Shown here: positions 44,369 through 58,000 of the stretch, one piece after another
Layout: every line of letters begins with the position of its first letter
Position numbering within the stretch: position 1 is the first letter of the stretch
Source: Glandiceps talaboti
Taxonomy: Eukaryota; Hemichordata; Enteropneusta; Spengelidae
Direction of reading: 5' to 3'
Assembly: GCF_964340395.1 (NCBI RefSeq)
Contig: NC_135554.1
Coordinates: forward strand, 5,554,975-5,618,974
Length of the DNA: 64,000 nt
Position numbers and translations under genes: made by a program
Notes under the pieces: model-generated
What the model saw: only the letters and a program-made list of their open reading frames with translations
Told to the model about the DNA's origin: nothing
Databases searched by the model: none

Positions 44369-46061
44369 CTGATGGCTGGACTGGTGCCACTTTGTCCAGT
44401 CCATCAGTTAGATGCAGATCATATAAATACTATAAACAAAGATAAAACAGTTATAATTACTAATTAAAGATTTCTCAAAACATTTCAACTATGGCAGTTT
44501 TTGAAAGTGTGAAGATTTAGTGTGTGACAGTGAGCCTGATAAAGATCATAATTAAAGTATATTCTACTACTCACTTTCTCAATTTAAAATATTATAGAAC
44601 TCATCAATATCAAAAAACCAATACCAGTTATTTTTAATCAGATAACATTGGCTAATATTGGGGGGGGGGGAGTGGTCATGGGTAGGATGTAATCAGGTGG
44701 TGATGGGGTTCTATGAAAAAAATTCTTCTATATTTCAGTAAAGTTCTATAACAATTATCTATGATATTCTACGCTGAAACAGAAAACTTTCTTTTATGTA
44801 TATTCACCACTTTTATGAGATGAAACTAAGATGAAAACTGGTCAGAAAAGACCATACAGGCAACAGAGACCATAGTTTTCATTTTAGTTTCATGTCCATT
44901 ACGTGTAACAATACTATATACTATGTTACATGTCTGTCATGTGATATCGTGTAGTTATTACTTAATAATACTAATGTCCTGGTATAATGTGCTGGTATAG
45001 TGTCCTGGTATAGTGTGCTGGTATAGTGTCCTGGTATAGTGTGCTGGTATAGTGTCCTGGTATAGTGTGCTGGTATAGTGTCCTGATATAGTGTCCTGGT
45101 ATAGTGTGCTGGTATAGTGTGCTGGTATAATGTCCTGGTATAGTGTGCAAGGCTTTGTAAGTGGTACATTATTGAGTGTACAAACGTTTTACTGATACGT
45201 CTGAAAGTACTTTTATATAAAAATTATGATGAAGATTCGTCTATGCAGGTGAACAGTTACAAATAAATTAAAACTTTGTACTGCACCAAAAATACTTGGA
45301 TAAATCCTAGCTTTCCAACTGAGTCTTCAGGTTTAATTCAGCGGTTTAAAGCTAGGAATTATCCCAAGTATTTTGGTGCAGTACAATTTATCTGTTACTT
45401 TTACATAACCTTGACTAAACTATGATAACATTTATAAATCTTATGTCAATAGACAAGTCTTCATCTTCTGGCAATGTCAGAACAGTTGATAGCATAATAC
45501 TACTAGCAGTTTCCTTGCATCCTAAAGTATGATGTCAATCATCCACACTACCAACACTCTCACGCACACATAAACTCACATTTGAAGTTTTACATTATTA
45601 CCATAACCATGACATAATCAGTGTTCTAGGGAACAACCCCATGCAGTTATGCCCTGTTATCAGGTAGGGCTAATTAATGGACCACAAATATTGACAATGT
45701 ATGTGTGTTGATATATAGTGTTAAACATCTTCAATCAACTCCTGGCTGTAACTTCAGTCTGAGCACTGTTAACATGAGAAGAGGCATATAAATGGAGAAA
45801 TGACTGATGTGCATGTTATCGTAAGGTTGTTAAATTGCCTGGGTATATATGAGTTGGTTTAATTCTAAGACAAGACAGATGGGGTTTGAATACCATTCTG
45901 TTAGTGGAGTGTATTTTTAATGAACAGTAAAACTTACTTGTGCTGTTTCTTCTCTTTCCTCTTTGCCTTGTAACTTGTCAATAGAATTCTTTATTTCCAT
46001 AATATTATTTAAAATAACATTTCTTTCACCAGCATCACCACTTCCTTCTGTTTTCGTCTCT
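44369..46061 (-). CDS. Exons 11-12: charged helical C-terminal tail
   Basis: Exon 11 (46061-45938) encodes ETKTEGSGDAGERNVILNNI then a heptad-like MEIKNSIDKLQGKEEREETA stretch. Exon 12 (44429-44369) encodes YLYDLHLTDGLDKVAPVQPS. Borders are TTTCACAG|AGAGACG, CAA|GTAAGT, TTTATAG|TATTTA and CAG|GTAAGG. The tail may be a short coiled coil for oligomerisation. The intron between them holds a 13-bp repeat and a hairpin. Confidence 0.7.
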
Positions 46062-49000
46062 CTGTGAAATAATACATATGTAACATTAACTATCTAATAA
46101 TTAGAAATTTATCATTTTGAATTTTAATTTTTTGGTGTCCATAATGTCAATATGAGGACCATCCACCAAACCATAGCTTAATGAGGATGCCACTTCAGGT
46201 AATAAAGGTATTTTCATAAACTTTGGCTACAGGAGAGTGGTTTTATAATATCACATCTCATAAATTTCATTCGATTGCCAAGAAACACCAATTTGAAATT
46301 GAAACTATTATTCACTTCCTCTGTTCTTTCAGTGATACACCATTGCATGATGGGTCTTAGCAGACATGAATATTTATTTGATGCACACTGAATATGTATG
46401 ACTTCTAAATGCTTATTACTTTCAGATAAATGGTGTATTGTGCATCTAGTAAATATTCAAAACTTTTGCACTAGTAAAAGTTTTTTCAAGCAAACATATA
46501 CACACGTAACACGCACAAATACACACACACACATACATACGTACATACATACATACATACATACATACATGCATGCATACATGCATATACACACATACAA
46601 ATGTTCATACACACATACATACACACACACGCACACACACACACACACACTCACATGACGAACACTTATGGCTATAACATTTATTTGTGCAAATAAACTG
46701 TCAGTGATTCATTACATTATCAGAACCTCACCTCTCTTTCTGCATGGTAATCACTAACGCTTCTGCAGCTTTATACAAAGCCAGGGAATCTTCCTTAGAC
46801 ACCCTCTCTATCACAGATCTTCCAACTTTCATCCTGAGTTCTTCCAGAGTTTCAGAGATTCCTGATTTCACCACAACTTCCTTCCACATAGGATTAGTAC
46901 AATTCACTTGATACGGAATCAAATGAAAGTACATGGGTTTCCTTGGTAACAATGACAACTGAATTGGAAACAGCACTCTAGTACTTTGCGTACTACGATG
47001 GCGAAATAACGCAATGTGAAATTCTTCAATTTGGCTCCTAGATTCAATGTAGTGAGGAGACAGCAAACAAACCACTTTCCCAGCTATTTCCAAAACACTC
47101 AGTTGAGTGTGATCCGAAGAAACTACATCGTTTATGACTAATTTGGGTAAATATTGTTTCAATATTGCAGTGAATAGCTTGGCATACTTCTGATCACTTT
47201 CTGCAAAGCTAACTGCAACATCACAACATATTTGTTGTGGATTCTTGTTACTTTCTTCCCCAGTCTTCATCAGTGCTATTGTTGCTTCTCTTAGTCGAGT
47301 TTTATTAATTGATCCATACGTCTTTGGGAATACCAATTGTTGATACTTCTCACAAAGTTCATCAACATTTATTACCATGTCATTCTGATTTACAAAAATA
47401 AATTGAAAAACTTCAAAAACTTCATCTAGTATTGATTAATGCTATCAACGTGCATACGATTTTTAATAATAAAATAGCACCTCTGTCACTTACTTTGAAA
47501 TCTTGTTAAGAAATTCTACTGCACTTTTTTGGGATTTCTTGCAAAGGTTCATGGGAAAACTATTATATAATATTAAGACATTCATTGTTAAGTTTTGTAT
47601 TTGTCAAGACAAAGATTGTAGTAAATGTGATGTCATCACCAGAGATTTTCCCATAAACCATTGCAGGAATGATGTCATCACCAGAGATTTTCCCATAAAC
47701 CATTGCAGGAAATGCCCAAAATGGCTGAACACATGTCAAGTGCAGTAGGGCTTCTTTACAAGGATTTATATTTCAATAACTTACTAGGGCACTATTTTAT
47801 CACTAAAATCATAGATAAGTTGATAGCATTAGTAGTGTACTAAAAGCATAAATAGTCTGACTGGACTTTTCTTTTAAAAGTCATCAACTTTTGCTGTTAA
47901 GTTTGTTCAAGAAAACTCAAACCCATTCTGAGTTAAAATCTAGAATGATGAGAGTCATCATCTTTGGATAGAGAATCAATGATCTCAAACTCTAGCCAAT
48001 GCATTATGTTACTTCAAATGATCACCAAACTTTTGGATGAGAAATTCATAAATTGTTGATTTCCTTGAAAAACAAAATAGTGAACTACCAAATTACTGTA
48101 TGTACGGCTCTTTTTGAAGAAGCTTGCCCAAGCTATTGAATGAACTATCAGGATCAGTAAGCCCGATCACAAGGTTTCATGTTGAGATAGACACAAAAAA
48201 GATAAACACACAAACATCACTTACACAGTGTGGACTCTTTATTTAGTTAATGATATAAACAGTAACTGCATACACACTACTACACAAGGTGTAATCAGTT
48301 GAAGTTCAAACAAAATCCATTGTCATCAGCCAGTGAAAGTTGGTAGAATCTGTTATAAACAGTAACTGCATACACACTGCTACAATTACAATAGACATGA
48401 GGTATATAATTTCTTGACGTTCAAACAAAATCCATGGTCAGTAGCCAACTGAACTGTTACTGTTTATATCATTAATTAAATAAAAGAGTCCACACTGAGT
48501 AAGTGGTGTTTGTGTGTTATCTTTTTTGTGTCTCTCTCTCAACATGAAACCTTGTGATCAGTCTCACTGATCTTGATAGTTCGTTTAACCATAGACAGTG
48601 GAGGGGATGTCTATGGTTTAACAGCTTGGGCAAACTTCTCTGAAAAGAAGTGTAATTACAACAGTAACAGGTGAGGTTGGCCGATTCAAGTTATTTTTGA
48701 TATTCAAACAAATTGGTCTATTAGGTATACTCTTCCTCAGTATTCTGTTTTCAGTGAATCTATAGCCTGTTGTGTCATATCAGTATAACATGTAGCATTG
48801 TCTCATGAGAAGATAATATGGTGACATACCTTTGGAGGTTGTAAGCTGGTTAGAGTGATGCCATCTTTATCTTCCAACATATCAATGATCTGAGTACAGA
48901 GTGGATTAAAGTCCCCCTCTGTTGACAACTTCCTGCAATCAGCCACTGGTAGTTGGGTAAACTCTGTAGATGGTGATGTGAGATCACTTACACAGATTGG

Positions 49001-52000
49001 TAACAAATGTAACTGGTGTTCCTAACAAAACATATGAACAAACCAGAACATAACCATGTATGCGGGCATGATACAGTTATTTTGAAATTCTATTCAATAT
49101 GTTGGCCCTCTCAATGGAATTCGATATGCGTAAATATGGAAGTACACAATGAACTTCATTATTGCAAGCACTTGTGATTGTAGACAACTTTTTATACTTT
49201 TTAAGTAAAGTCTTTTACTTTTCAGTGTTTTTGTTTTTTGTTTTAGTGAGTAGCTTGAAAGCTTTAAAACTCAACTTCTTGAGTTATGGTAGAAAGACAA
49301 ATTTGGATATTTGATTATAAAATATTTTGGAGATATGACATTTATGAGACAAAATGTGTATTTTTAGGACAATTAATATGGCTGCCATTTTATCATTTTT
49401 TTTTATCATTATTATTTATTTTTATGTTTGACGTTTGTGCAATGTTTGGTTGACATTGAGTCATAGGTGTTAGAGATAAGACTGTCCATGGACGGATGGA
49501 CAGCCAGACAGACAGACAGACAGACAGACAGACATGCCTCGTTCATATAGCCTACCACTGGGGCTACTAAATTAATGTAAAATAACTCGTGTAAAATTTG
49601 TAACTACTAACCTTAGCCGAGTGTTTGGCCAGTGCTAGATTATATTCTTCTTGACAGACTGGTGATTGTAAATATTCAGGAGATAAACAAGCAATCATAC
49701 ATCTACTACCATCAATGGCTTGGTATAGAGTCTCCTGCCAGGCTGTACCTAAAAGTCAAATATTGTGGAATATAACAGTTCATTTTATGATAAGTTTAAT
49801 AACAAAATTTTAGGATGAATCTATGTGAATTAATTATCTGATATTAACAAGTTGATTCTCAGTTGTTTCTCAAATCCATATATAATGGCTACACTTTAAA
49901 TTGTACCAACTGAGTTTATTAAGCTTCTAATGTGTTCAAGTGAAAATACTTAAGTACATATACCATAGACTGTAAGATACATCCTGCCGTTCTGCCCTCA
50001 CCAGCCTTATCTCAGGGGTTGACCCGATGTGTGAGGGCGCCCCATCACGGTGTACCTTACAGACTATACATACCATAAAACCTTGATTAAACTAGTCTAG
50101 TATAATGTCAATATACGGCTTTCTAGTATTAGAAAATTTGACTGCATATATTATGGTTTTCTCAACATTTTTTTTATATGTATAGTATTTAAACTCATAA
50201 TGTCACAGGATCATTTATAAAAATAATGTCTTAATACCAGGTTTGTGTTCAGTCAATAGCAAGTAAGTAGAATGCGGCAAGTATCTTTTTTTTTACAGCA
50301 AAAATTACACTTTAAAACACTAAAACACAGCTTGAATGTCTACATCTACATCTACACTAAATCTTGTCAAAGCCTATATATTCAGCAACTGGACCAGGGT
50401 GCTAGCTACCAACTAAACACACCTACATACATCTATACTCTACGATAAATTAGTGTCACAAGTAAAGTGCGAGCAATTGATTTTGTTATCCTTGAATTGC
50501 TGTATTGTTGGAAGTTCTATGATGTGATCAGGTAGTTTACCCCAGTCCTTCAATATCCTTGGGAAGAAGCTGAATCGATACAAGTGACTATTTGGCAGAA
50601 GGGGATAGGTAGACAACAAAACTACATAAATTTAGTAGGTTAGACACCAAATTCAATCTCACAATAAATTAGAAGTTATGGATAACAATATAAAATATGG
50701 GGGTGCTAACCTGACAGGACAAAATATGAATGCAAAGTTAGACATAGAAATGATACTACATGGAAACCTGTTTTGAACTCCTGAGAAGACGACATATAAA
50801 TGGACATGACAGTCACAAACCATTAGCGGTCCAAGTGCAACAAACCCGAGGGCTTGCCTGGCGAAAACGGGTGTCATAAAAGTTGTTTGCATCTCTAAAG
50901 CTGTTTGTAGCGTTACTTATAATAGCCTAATAAATTGATAACAACTGATATAAGACGGAGATAAGGTTTGCCTCAATTGCAGTCCATGCAGACGGCCGAA
51001 TAGAGGTTTTACAGCTGTTTACTTGTGTTATGTAAGAGCCCATCATCACATGTGTAAATATTGGTACTCTTTGATAACAAGTCCACTTGCTTGGCTAATG
51101 GCTTGTCCCAGTAATGACAAATAGACGTAATAATGATATTTACCTGTTTTTAACTCCTGAGTGTCAAAGAATATTTTAAGATCTGGTTTGATTGAAGTCA
51201 GTGACTTCAGAATGAGAGCTGCTTTATCTGCATTTTTGTGTGAATACGATATAAAGACGTCATAATTGAACTTGACCTGTAGTGATTTCACCGTCCTTTC
51301 ACTACTACACACCACAACTGATGATAATGATAATCCAATTATTAATTGCTCACATCCTTTCTCTATCTTTTTTACTTCATGGTGTCTGTATGGATACAAT
51401 CAAAACATAATAATCACCATTCACTATATGCTATATTAGGGTCATCAGAAAGACAAAAGATTTCATAGTTTGGCCACTTGGAGTGCTATTCAGAAGCAGT
51501 GTTAAAATTTGACCAAGGTGTCTGTATGCATTGATATAACCACAACGAATCACAACAAGTCATGTACATTATGTATTAGCTGTATAATGTGTATGCCATA
51601 AACACTTCTGCCTCAATCACAATGATTTTTTTTTTAATTTCTAACTGCAAACAAATTTGATTACAGTTATGTAACATATAACTATAAACTTTTGTTCAAA
51701 TACTTTAATTCACAGTTAATTTTATCAATGAACAGTGCAATAAAATATCGGAATCATCCAATATTTTGACAACTGACAGCCATGTTCATCTGGAAATGAG
51801 GTCATGGACACCTAAGAAAAGATGTGGAATGCAATCAAACTTGATCCCAATGTAATGATTGCTGAATGTATCAACATATAACAAACACAATGATTCCAAG
51901 ACAAATATGAGCTTTTGTTTCAACTGGTTTGCAGAGAAGCACAGTTTTGTTTACTAAAGTATACAAACTGTATACATACCTACAGCACTGTATACATAAA

Positions 52001-55000
52001 CCTACATCACTGTATACGGCATGTACATAAACCTACATCACTGTATACATACCTACATCACTGTATACATACCTGCATCACTGTATACATACCTACATCA
52101 CTGTATACATACCTACATCACTGCATACCTACCTACATCACTGTATACATACCTACATCACTGTATACATACCTACATCACTGTATACCTACCTACACCA
52201 CTGTATACATACCTGCATCACTGTATACATACCTACATCACTGTATACATACCTACAGCACTGTATACATACCTACAGCACTGTATACATACCTACAGCA
52301 CTGTATACATACCTACATCACTGTATACATACCTACAGCACTGCATACCTACCTACATCACTGTATACATACCTACACCACTGTATACATACCTACATCA
52401 CTGTATACCTACCTACACCACTGTATACATACCTGCATCACTGTATACATACCTACATCACTGTATACATACCTACAGCACTGTATACATACCTACATCA
52501 CTGTATACCTACCTACATCACTGTATACATACCTACATCACTGTATACATACCTACAGCACTGCATACCTACCTACATCACTGTATACATACATACACCA
52601 CTGTATACATACCTACATCACTGTATACATACCTACACCACTGTATACATACCTACATCACTGTATACATACCTACACCACTGTATACATACCTACATCA
52701 CTGTATACATACCTACATCGCTGTATACATAAACCTACATCACTGTATACATAAACCTACATCGCTGTATACATAAACCTACATCGCTGTATACATACCT
52801 ACATCACTGTATACATACCTACATCGCTGTATACATACCTACATCACTGTATACATAAACCTACACCACTGTATACATAAACCTACATCACTGTATACAT
52901 ACCTACATCACTGTATACATAAACCTACATCGCTGTATACATAAACCTACATCGCTGTATACATAAACCTACATCACTGTATACATACCTACATCGCTGT
53001 ATACATACCTACATCACTGTATACATACCTACAGCACTGTATACATACCTACATCACTGTATACATACCTACATCACTGTATACATACCTACTTGTACAC
53101 CAACTATACATATACCCACATCACTGTAATGTGTATACATACCTACAGTCAAAGTACTGTACTAGTCCCATGTATGTAGGCATTTGAGTCAGATCTTCCA
53201 CATAAAACGGTGCCAACATATCACGTTTTGTTAGTCTGTTACAACATAATGCTATGTTATACTGCTCCATACATCGTGTTGATGTTAGGTAGGCTGGGCT
53301 TAACACTGTCAACAAGAAAAACAAAACAAAATTCAATGTTTGGTTTTTTGTTTAAATTTTGCAACTATTTACTAACTTAATAATCATATTTAAGTCACTT
53401 AGTAGTAGTATAAACATTCCTAGGTTAAAAATGTCAAATTAATTTTCAAGGAATTAATTTTTCAATGGAAAGTATATAATTACCGTCCTGCTTAGCTTGG
53501 GCAACAAATTCATCAAATCAAGTTTAAGGGGTATAGTCTAAAATAGTTTTGGCTTTAGATTGTTGTAGGTTTATTTTACAGTCTGCTCAAATCATCCAAT
53601 TAGCTGTAGTATGCAGTATGCAGTATATCATTGCTAGGTATTGACACAACGTTTGCCTTTCACACAGAAAACTTTACACTATGAAATAATATGGAGATGT
53701 AATTGTTTTGCTCTAAGTAATTATGTCATTGAATCATTGGTGTATAATTTGTGATGGTACGGTATTTTCAACAGTGTAAACACATGGTTCTAAATGCAAA
53801 ATAAAGTTGGTTGTTGACATTGAAGGTGCTATTATGTTGACAGATAAAAGAACAAATTAGAAGCAAATTTCAGTAAAATTTTGATTGAAATTTCACAGGC
53901 AAAATGAGCTGCAGCTACTGTGGCATTGAAACAAGTAAACTATAAATTGTAAACTATAAACTCTATAAGGTCATGTGTACTGAATAGTGGGTCAATCTGT
54001 TGACTAAGACTGAAGAACTGTGCAGTTGAAAATTTCAGGTAAAATTTTCAAGTTGTGTTTTGAACAAAAGTTAAATTCAATACTATGGGGTTTACCAACA
54101 TGGCTGAATGTCCATTTTTACTATAAATTGTGCTTACCACAAATCACTTTAGTGCAAGCAATCATAACTTGGTAGATATTCTCCTGCCATACTTCATCCA
54201 CGTCCAGATCCTGTTTTTCCATAAATATTTTGATGTCTTTATTTTTCTTGGATAGACAGTCTTTGATCAATGTTGCCGTCTGACTGTCTTTTTCAGTGAA
54301 TGACAGGTAAACATCATACTCTATGGGTACCTCCTAGACGACAAAGAACAAATAGACAGATGAGTATTAGAAATACATAAAGTGGCCGTGTGGATGACAT
54401 TTGGGTAATTATTTGGATTTTTTTAATTCTTAAGACAACTCTACTGTGTTTTCATACTTGGAAAAACAATGTCACGGAAAATTGCATTGACCATGTCTGT
54501 GTTTGTAACTCAATAAATCACAAAAAGCTACTAAAACACGGTGTAAAGAATTTGTTATTGTACCATGGATGGTTTATGCAGCTTGTGTGTGTATTTTGAC
54601 ATGGTGATAAATTTACATCTATTGTCTATTGCTGTGATTATTGTACATGTACATGTATATTTAGCAAGGGAGTATGTAAAGCAGGCGAGACATAAAATAA
54701 AACCCATATCATGTATACAACTGTTGGTATGTTCAAATTTCTCACGGCATTCTTCAGTTGAATGGCATGTATTTTTGGTCAACTGAAATTATAACGATTT
54801 TGTTGAAAAGGAAATATTTGTTATTTGTTTACAGCAATGTGGAGACGAGTGGAAACTTGGGAATGGAAACAATGCGTTTATCTAATAGATATATGTTGGG
54901 ATTATATGTATTCCCTATACCAATACAATATCCTGGTAAAATGTAATAAATATCTTATCTGTTTATTATGTATGGTTATGGTGGTTTGTTAATTTATGTG

Positions 55001-58000
55001 AGAATATGTTGAACCCGGGCAGATTCACACTTTTGAAAGTGATTTTCATAACTATAGAGTAATGTTTACTCGACACTACCATTCAGACAATGGGAAAGGG
55101 TCCATTACTGATCTGTTTTTTCCTTGTCTGTGATTATATGTACAATAACAATTAAGTTGATATTTGCCAAAAATCTACAGATAAACATTTCCACCAAGTC
55201 ATAAATAAGTATCAGTACTATGCTTCCAGTCTAAAATAAATTTGATTTATGTCAAAAATTTGCAGAAAACTAACAATTTCTCTCAAAAATTTTGGCGGGA
55301 AAAACATTTTTTTATTTTCATGTCAAAAATAAATATTATTGCTATGCTTCTAGTTTGATATAAAGTTGACAAATGCAAAAAACAAGAATTTAATCCACAC
55401 AGTTTACACATCAATCCACGATAATGGTGGAAAAATGTTCTATGCAAAAATTTCTGATATTCTACAAGATAATTTATACAATCTACCTTTGGTAAGAACT
55501 GCTGCAGTGTATACTTCTCCTTCAGTTCTGTAAATAGCTGACAAATATCTTGGTATCGTTCTTTGATTGTCTGTGATGGTTCTCCTGACAACACATTTGC
55601 ATATAATACTATTTTCAGCTTCTTGAGAGGGAGACCAGCCTTGATCCAATTCACGGCGCCCTCTATCATGCTTTTCAGCATAGTCTTCTTTGGGAATCCC
55701 TATGGAAACAGAGGTAAGTAAAGAAATCAAGCCATATTCACCACATCAGATTTGAATCAGATGTATTGAATCATATTTCATCATTTCTAGTAAATGTGAG
55801 ATCTGATGGTGTCAAATTTAGGCAAATTAAAGGAACAAATTAGGGACATAATTTTTGGGTATACCCTTAAAAAGTGTCCATATGGATGAGAATATATTTT
55901 GGATTTTTAATTTATAAAACAAGTTTACTTAAGTATGTTTTTCTACGTGAATAAACAATGTAAAATACCATATACCAAGTCTTTGTTCTTAAATCAATAA
56001 ATTGCAAAAAAGATACAGAAAGTGTAAAATGTTTGTTATTGTACGTATAATAACAAACATTTCACACATTTTTTTTTAATGTTTTGCAATTTATTGAGTT
56101 ACAAGCAAGGCCTTGGTATAGGTTATTTTACATTGTTTTTTCAATTAATGTTGTTTTATAATATATTAAAAATCCAAAAATAAATACCCAATTCTCATCC
56201 ATATGGCCACTTTAAATTATCACTGAAATCAGGATTGTATGGAAACTGCACATTTTCATACCAGACATAAACACTGATGTAGTAATTATCAAACATACCT
56301 GATCTCCAGTTGTAAGCAACGGTGTTATAACACTACCACCTTTATCAGCCAAGATTGAGATTATCAAACGTACCTGATCTCCAGTTGTAAGCAACGGTGT
56401 TATAACACTACCACCTTTATCAGCCAAGATTGAGACCAAACAACGAAACACATCACCAACCAACTCTCCTGGATGGCCACGCATTAATCTACAAACAACG
56501 TTATACAGAAATTAAAAAAATACATTTTAGTTATTATAATCATACTGATAATTTGATATTGAAATTTGTATCTTTAAACTTTAAATATGTATAAAACAAC
56601 TATTTTACATCAATTTTACTAAATTAGTAATTTAATTGTGTAATATGTATAGACTAGTTACACAAGACAACAATTTCTCAAAATGAACACTAGAGGGCAG
56701 GTGAAAACAGGCAATATGGTGATGCTAATGAACTCAACTTGAAATAATATTGGAAATTATGATAATTAAATTTCATTAAAATACAAATCAATGGTTAAAC
56801 GTCTCATCAATCATTACAAGGGCACAATCTGCTTACGGTAAACTTTTTCCTTTACAGCTGGGTTAGCTGTAATTGGAGTATAATTGTCTAGATCAGACAA
56901 TTAACAGACCAACAAAGTATTCATTAAAAATTGTTAAAATACCAATAATTCCACTTTGACAATTGTACATGTCAATATGAGGTTAATTTATCCATAAGTA
57001 GTACAGTAATGGATTGAAATCATAATCACATTGTGTTGCTGATTTTAAGGGGTGGACCCAATAATCAAGTTTTTGGATTTATTGAACCATATTATGCATA
57101 CAGCTACACACAACAACAACAAAATTACTGACAGGTGATTCAATACTGTTTGGGATGTACAATACTATGAGTAAGTTGTTGTATCTAACAAAAAAGTTAA
57201 AATAAAAAAATAAAAAAAAAAGTTTACAGCTAGTGAAGCTTTAATCTAAATCAACTTTTGCATAAATTGTTCCATATGTAAAAGTAATATACAAAATGTA
57301 GACCTGACAAACTATTTATTTCACTTGACCAAACACACATATTTGATTATCATACAAACAGTACATCTACATTGTCTGGTTTCTTGACTCACTTTCTGTA
57401 TTCAAAGCATAGAAGTCTTCTGTAACTGTATTTATTTGGTAATGGCTTAGACCACCAACAACTGTACAACTTTCTCAGATCTTCTTCTTTATCTTTGGCT
57501 AAATCTTCAACACTCAACTTTAATTCTCTCTCCAATGCACCAATCAGAGACATTGGGGTGGGAGAGTAATCACCTGCCAATCAAAATGAAATACACCAAT
57601 CAGAGACAAGGACTTTAGAAAGTTAGGAGAGTATATCATTTGTCAATCAAAGAAATACAGCAATCAGAGACAATGGCTCAGGAAGTTTAAGAGAGTAATA
57701 CATATAAGGATCTCCTAAAATATGATTTCCTTGACTGAGACAATTTTGTAGAGATGATATGTTAAACATGACATATGAGGTTTTCAAACATGTAGGAAAC
57801 ATACCATCAGGCATCTATGATTGAAACATGTGGCAACTGTAAAACTGTGTCTTATAAGCCTGAGGGCTGGGTGTGGCTCTTTCTTTGTATACTAATGTAG
57901 CCCATAAACCTACAGTGAATTTCACAATACCGTTCAGCTTTTCTGTATCATACAACCACACAGAAACCAATAAGAAACTGGACATGCTACACTTTAAGAT

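Noticed and set aside
44921-45169. A minus-strand frame of Tyr-Gln-His-Thr-Ile-Pro repeats
   Set aside because: Translation of the 13/26-bp intronic repeat.
51915-52776. Frames of 250-280 codons rich in Tyr, Thr, Leu and His
   Set aside because: They are translations of the 20-bp minisatellite in an intron, open in two frames at once.
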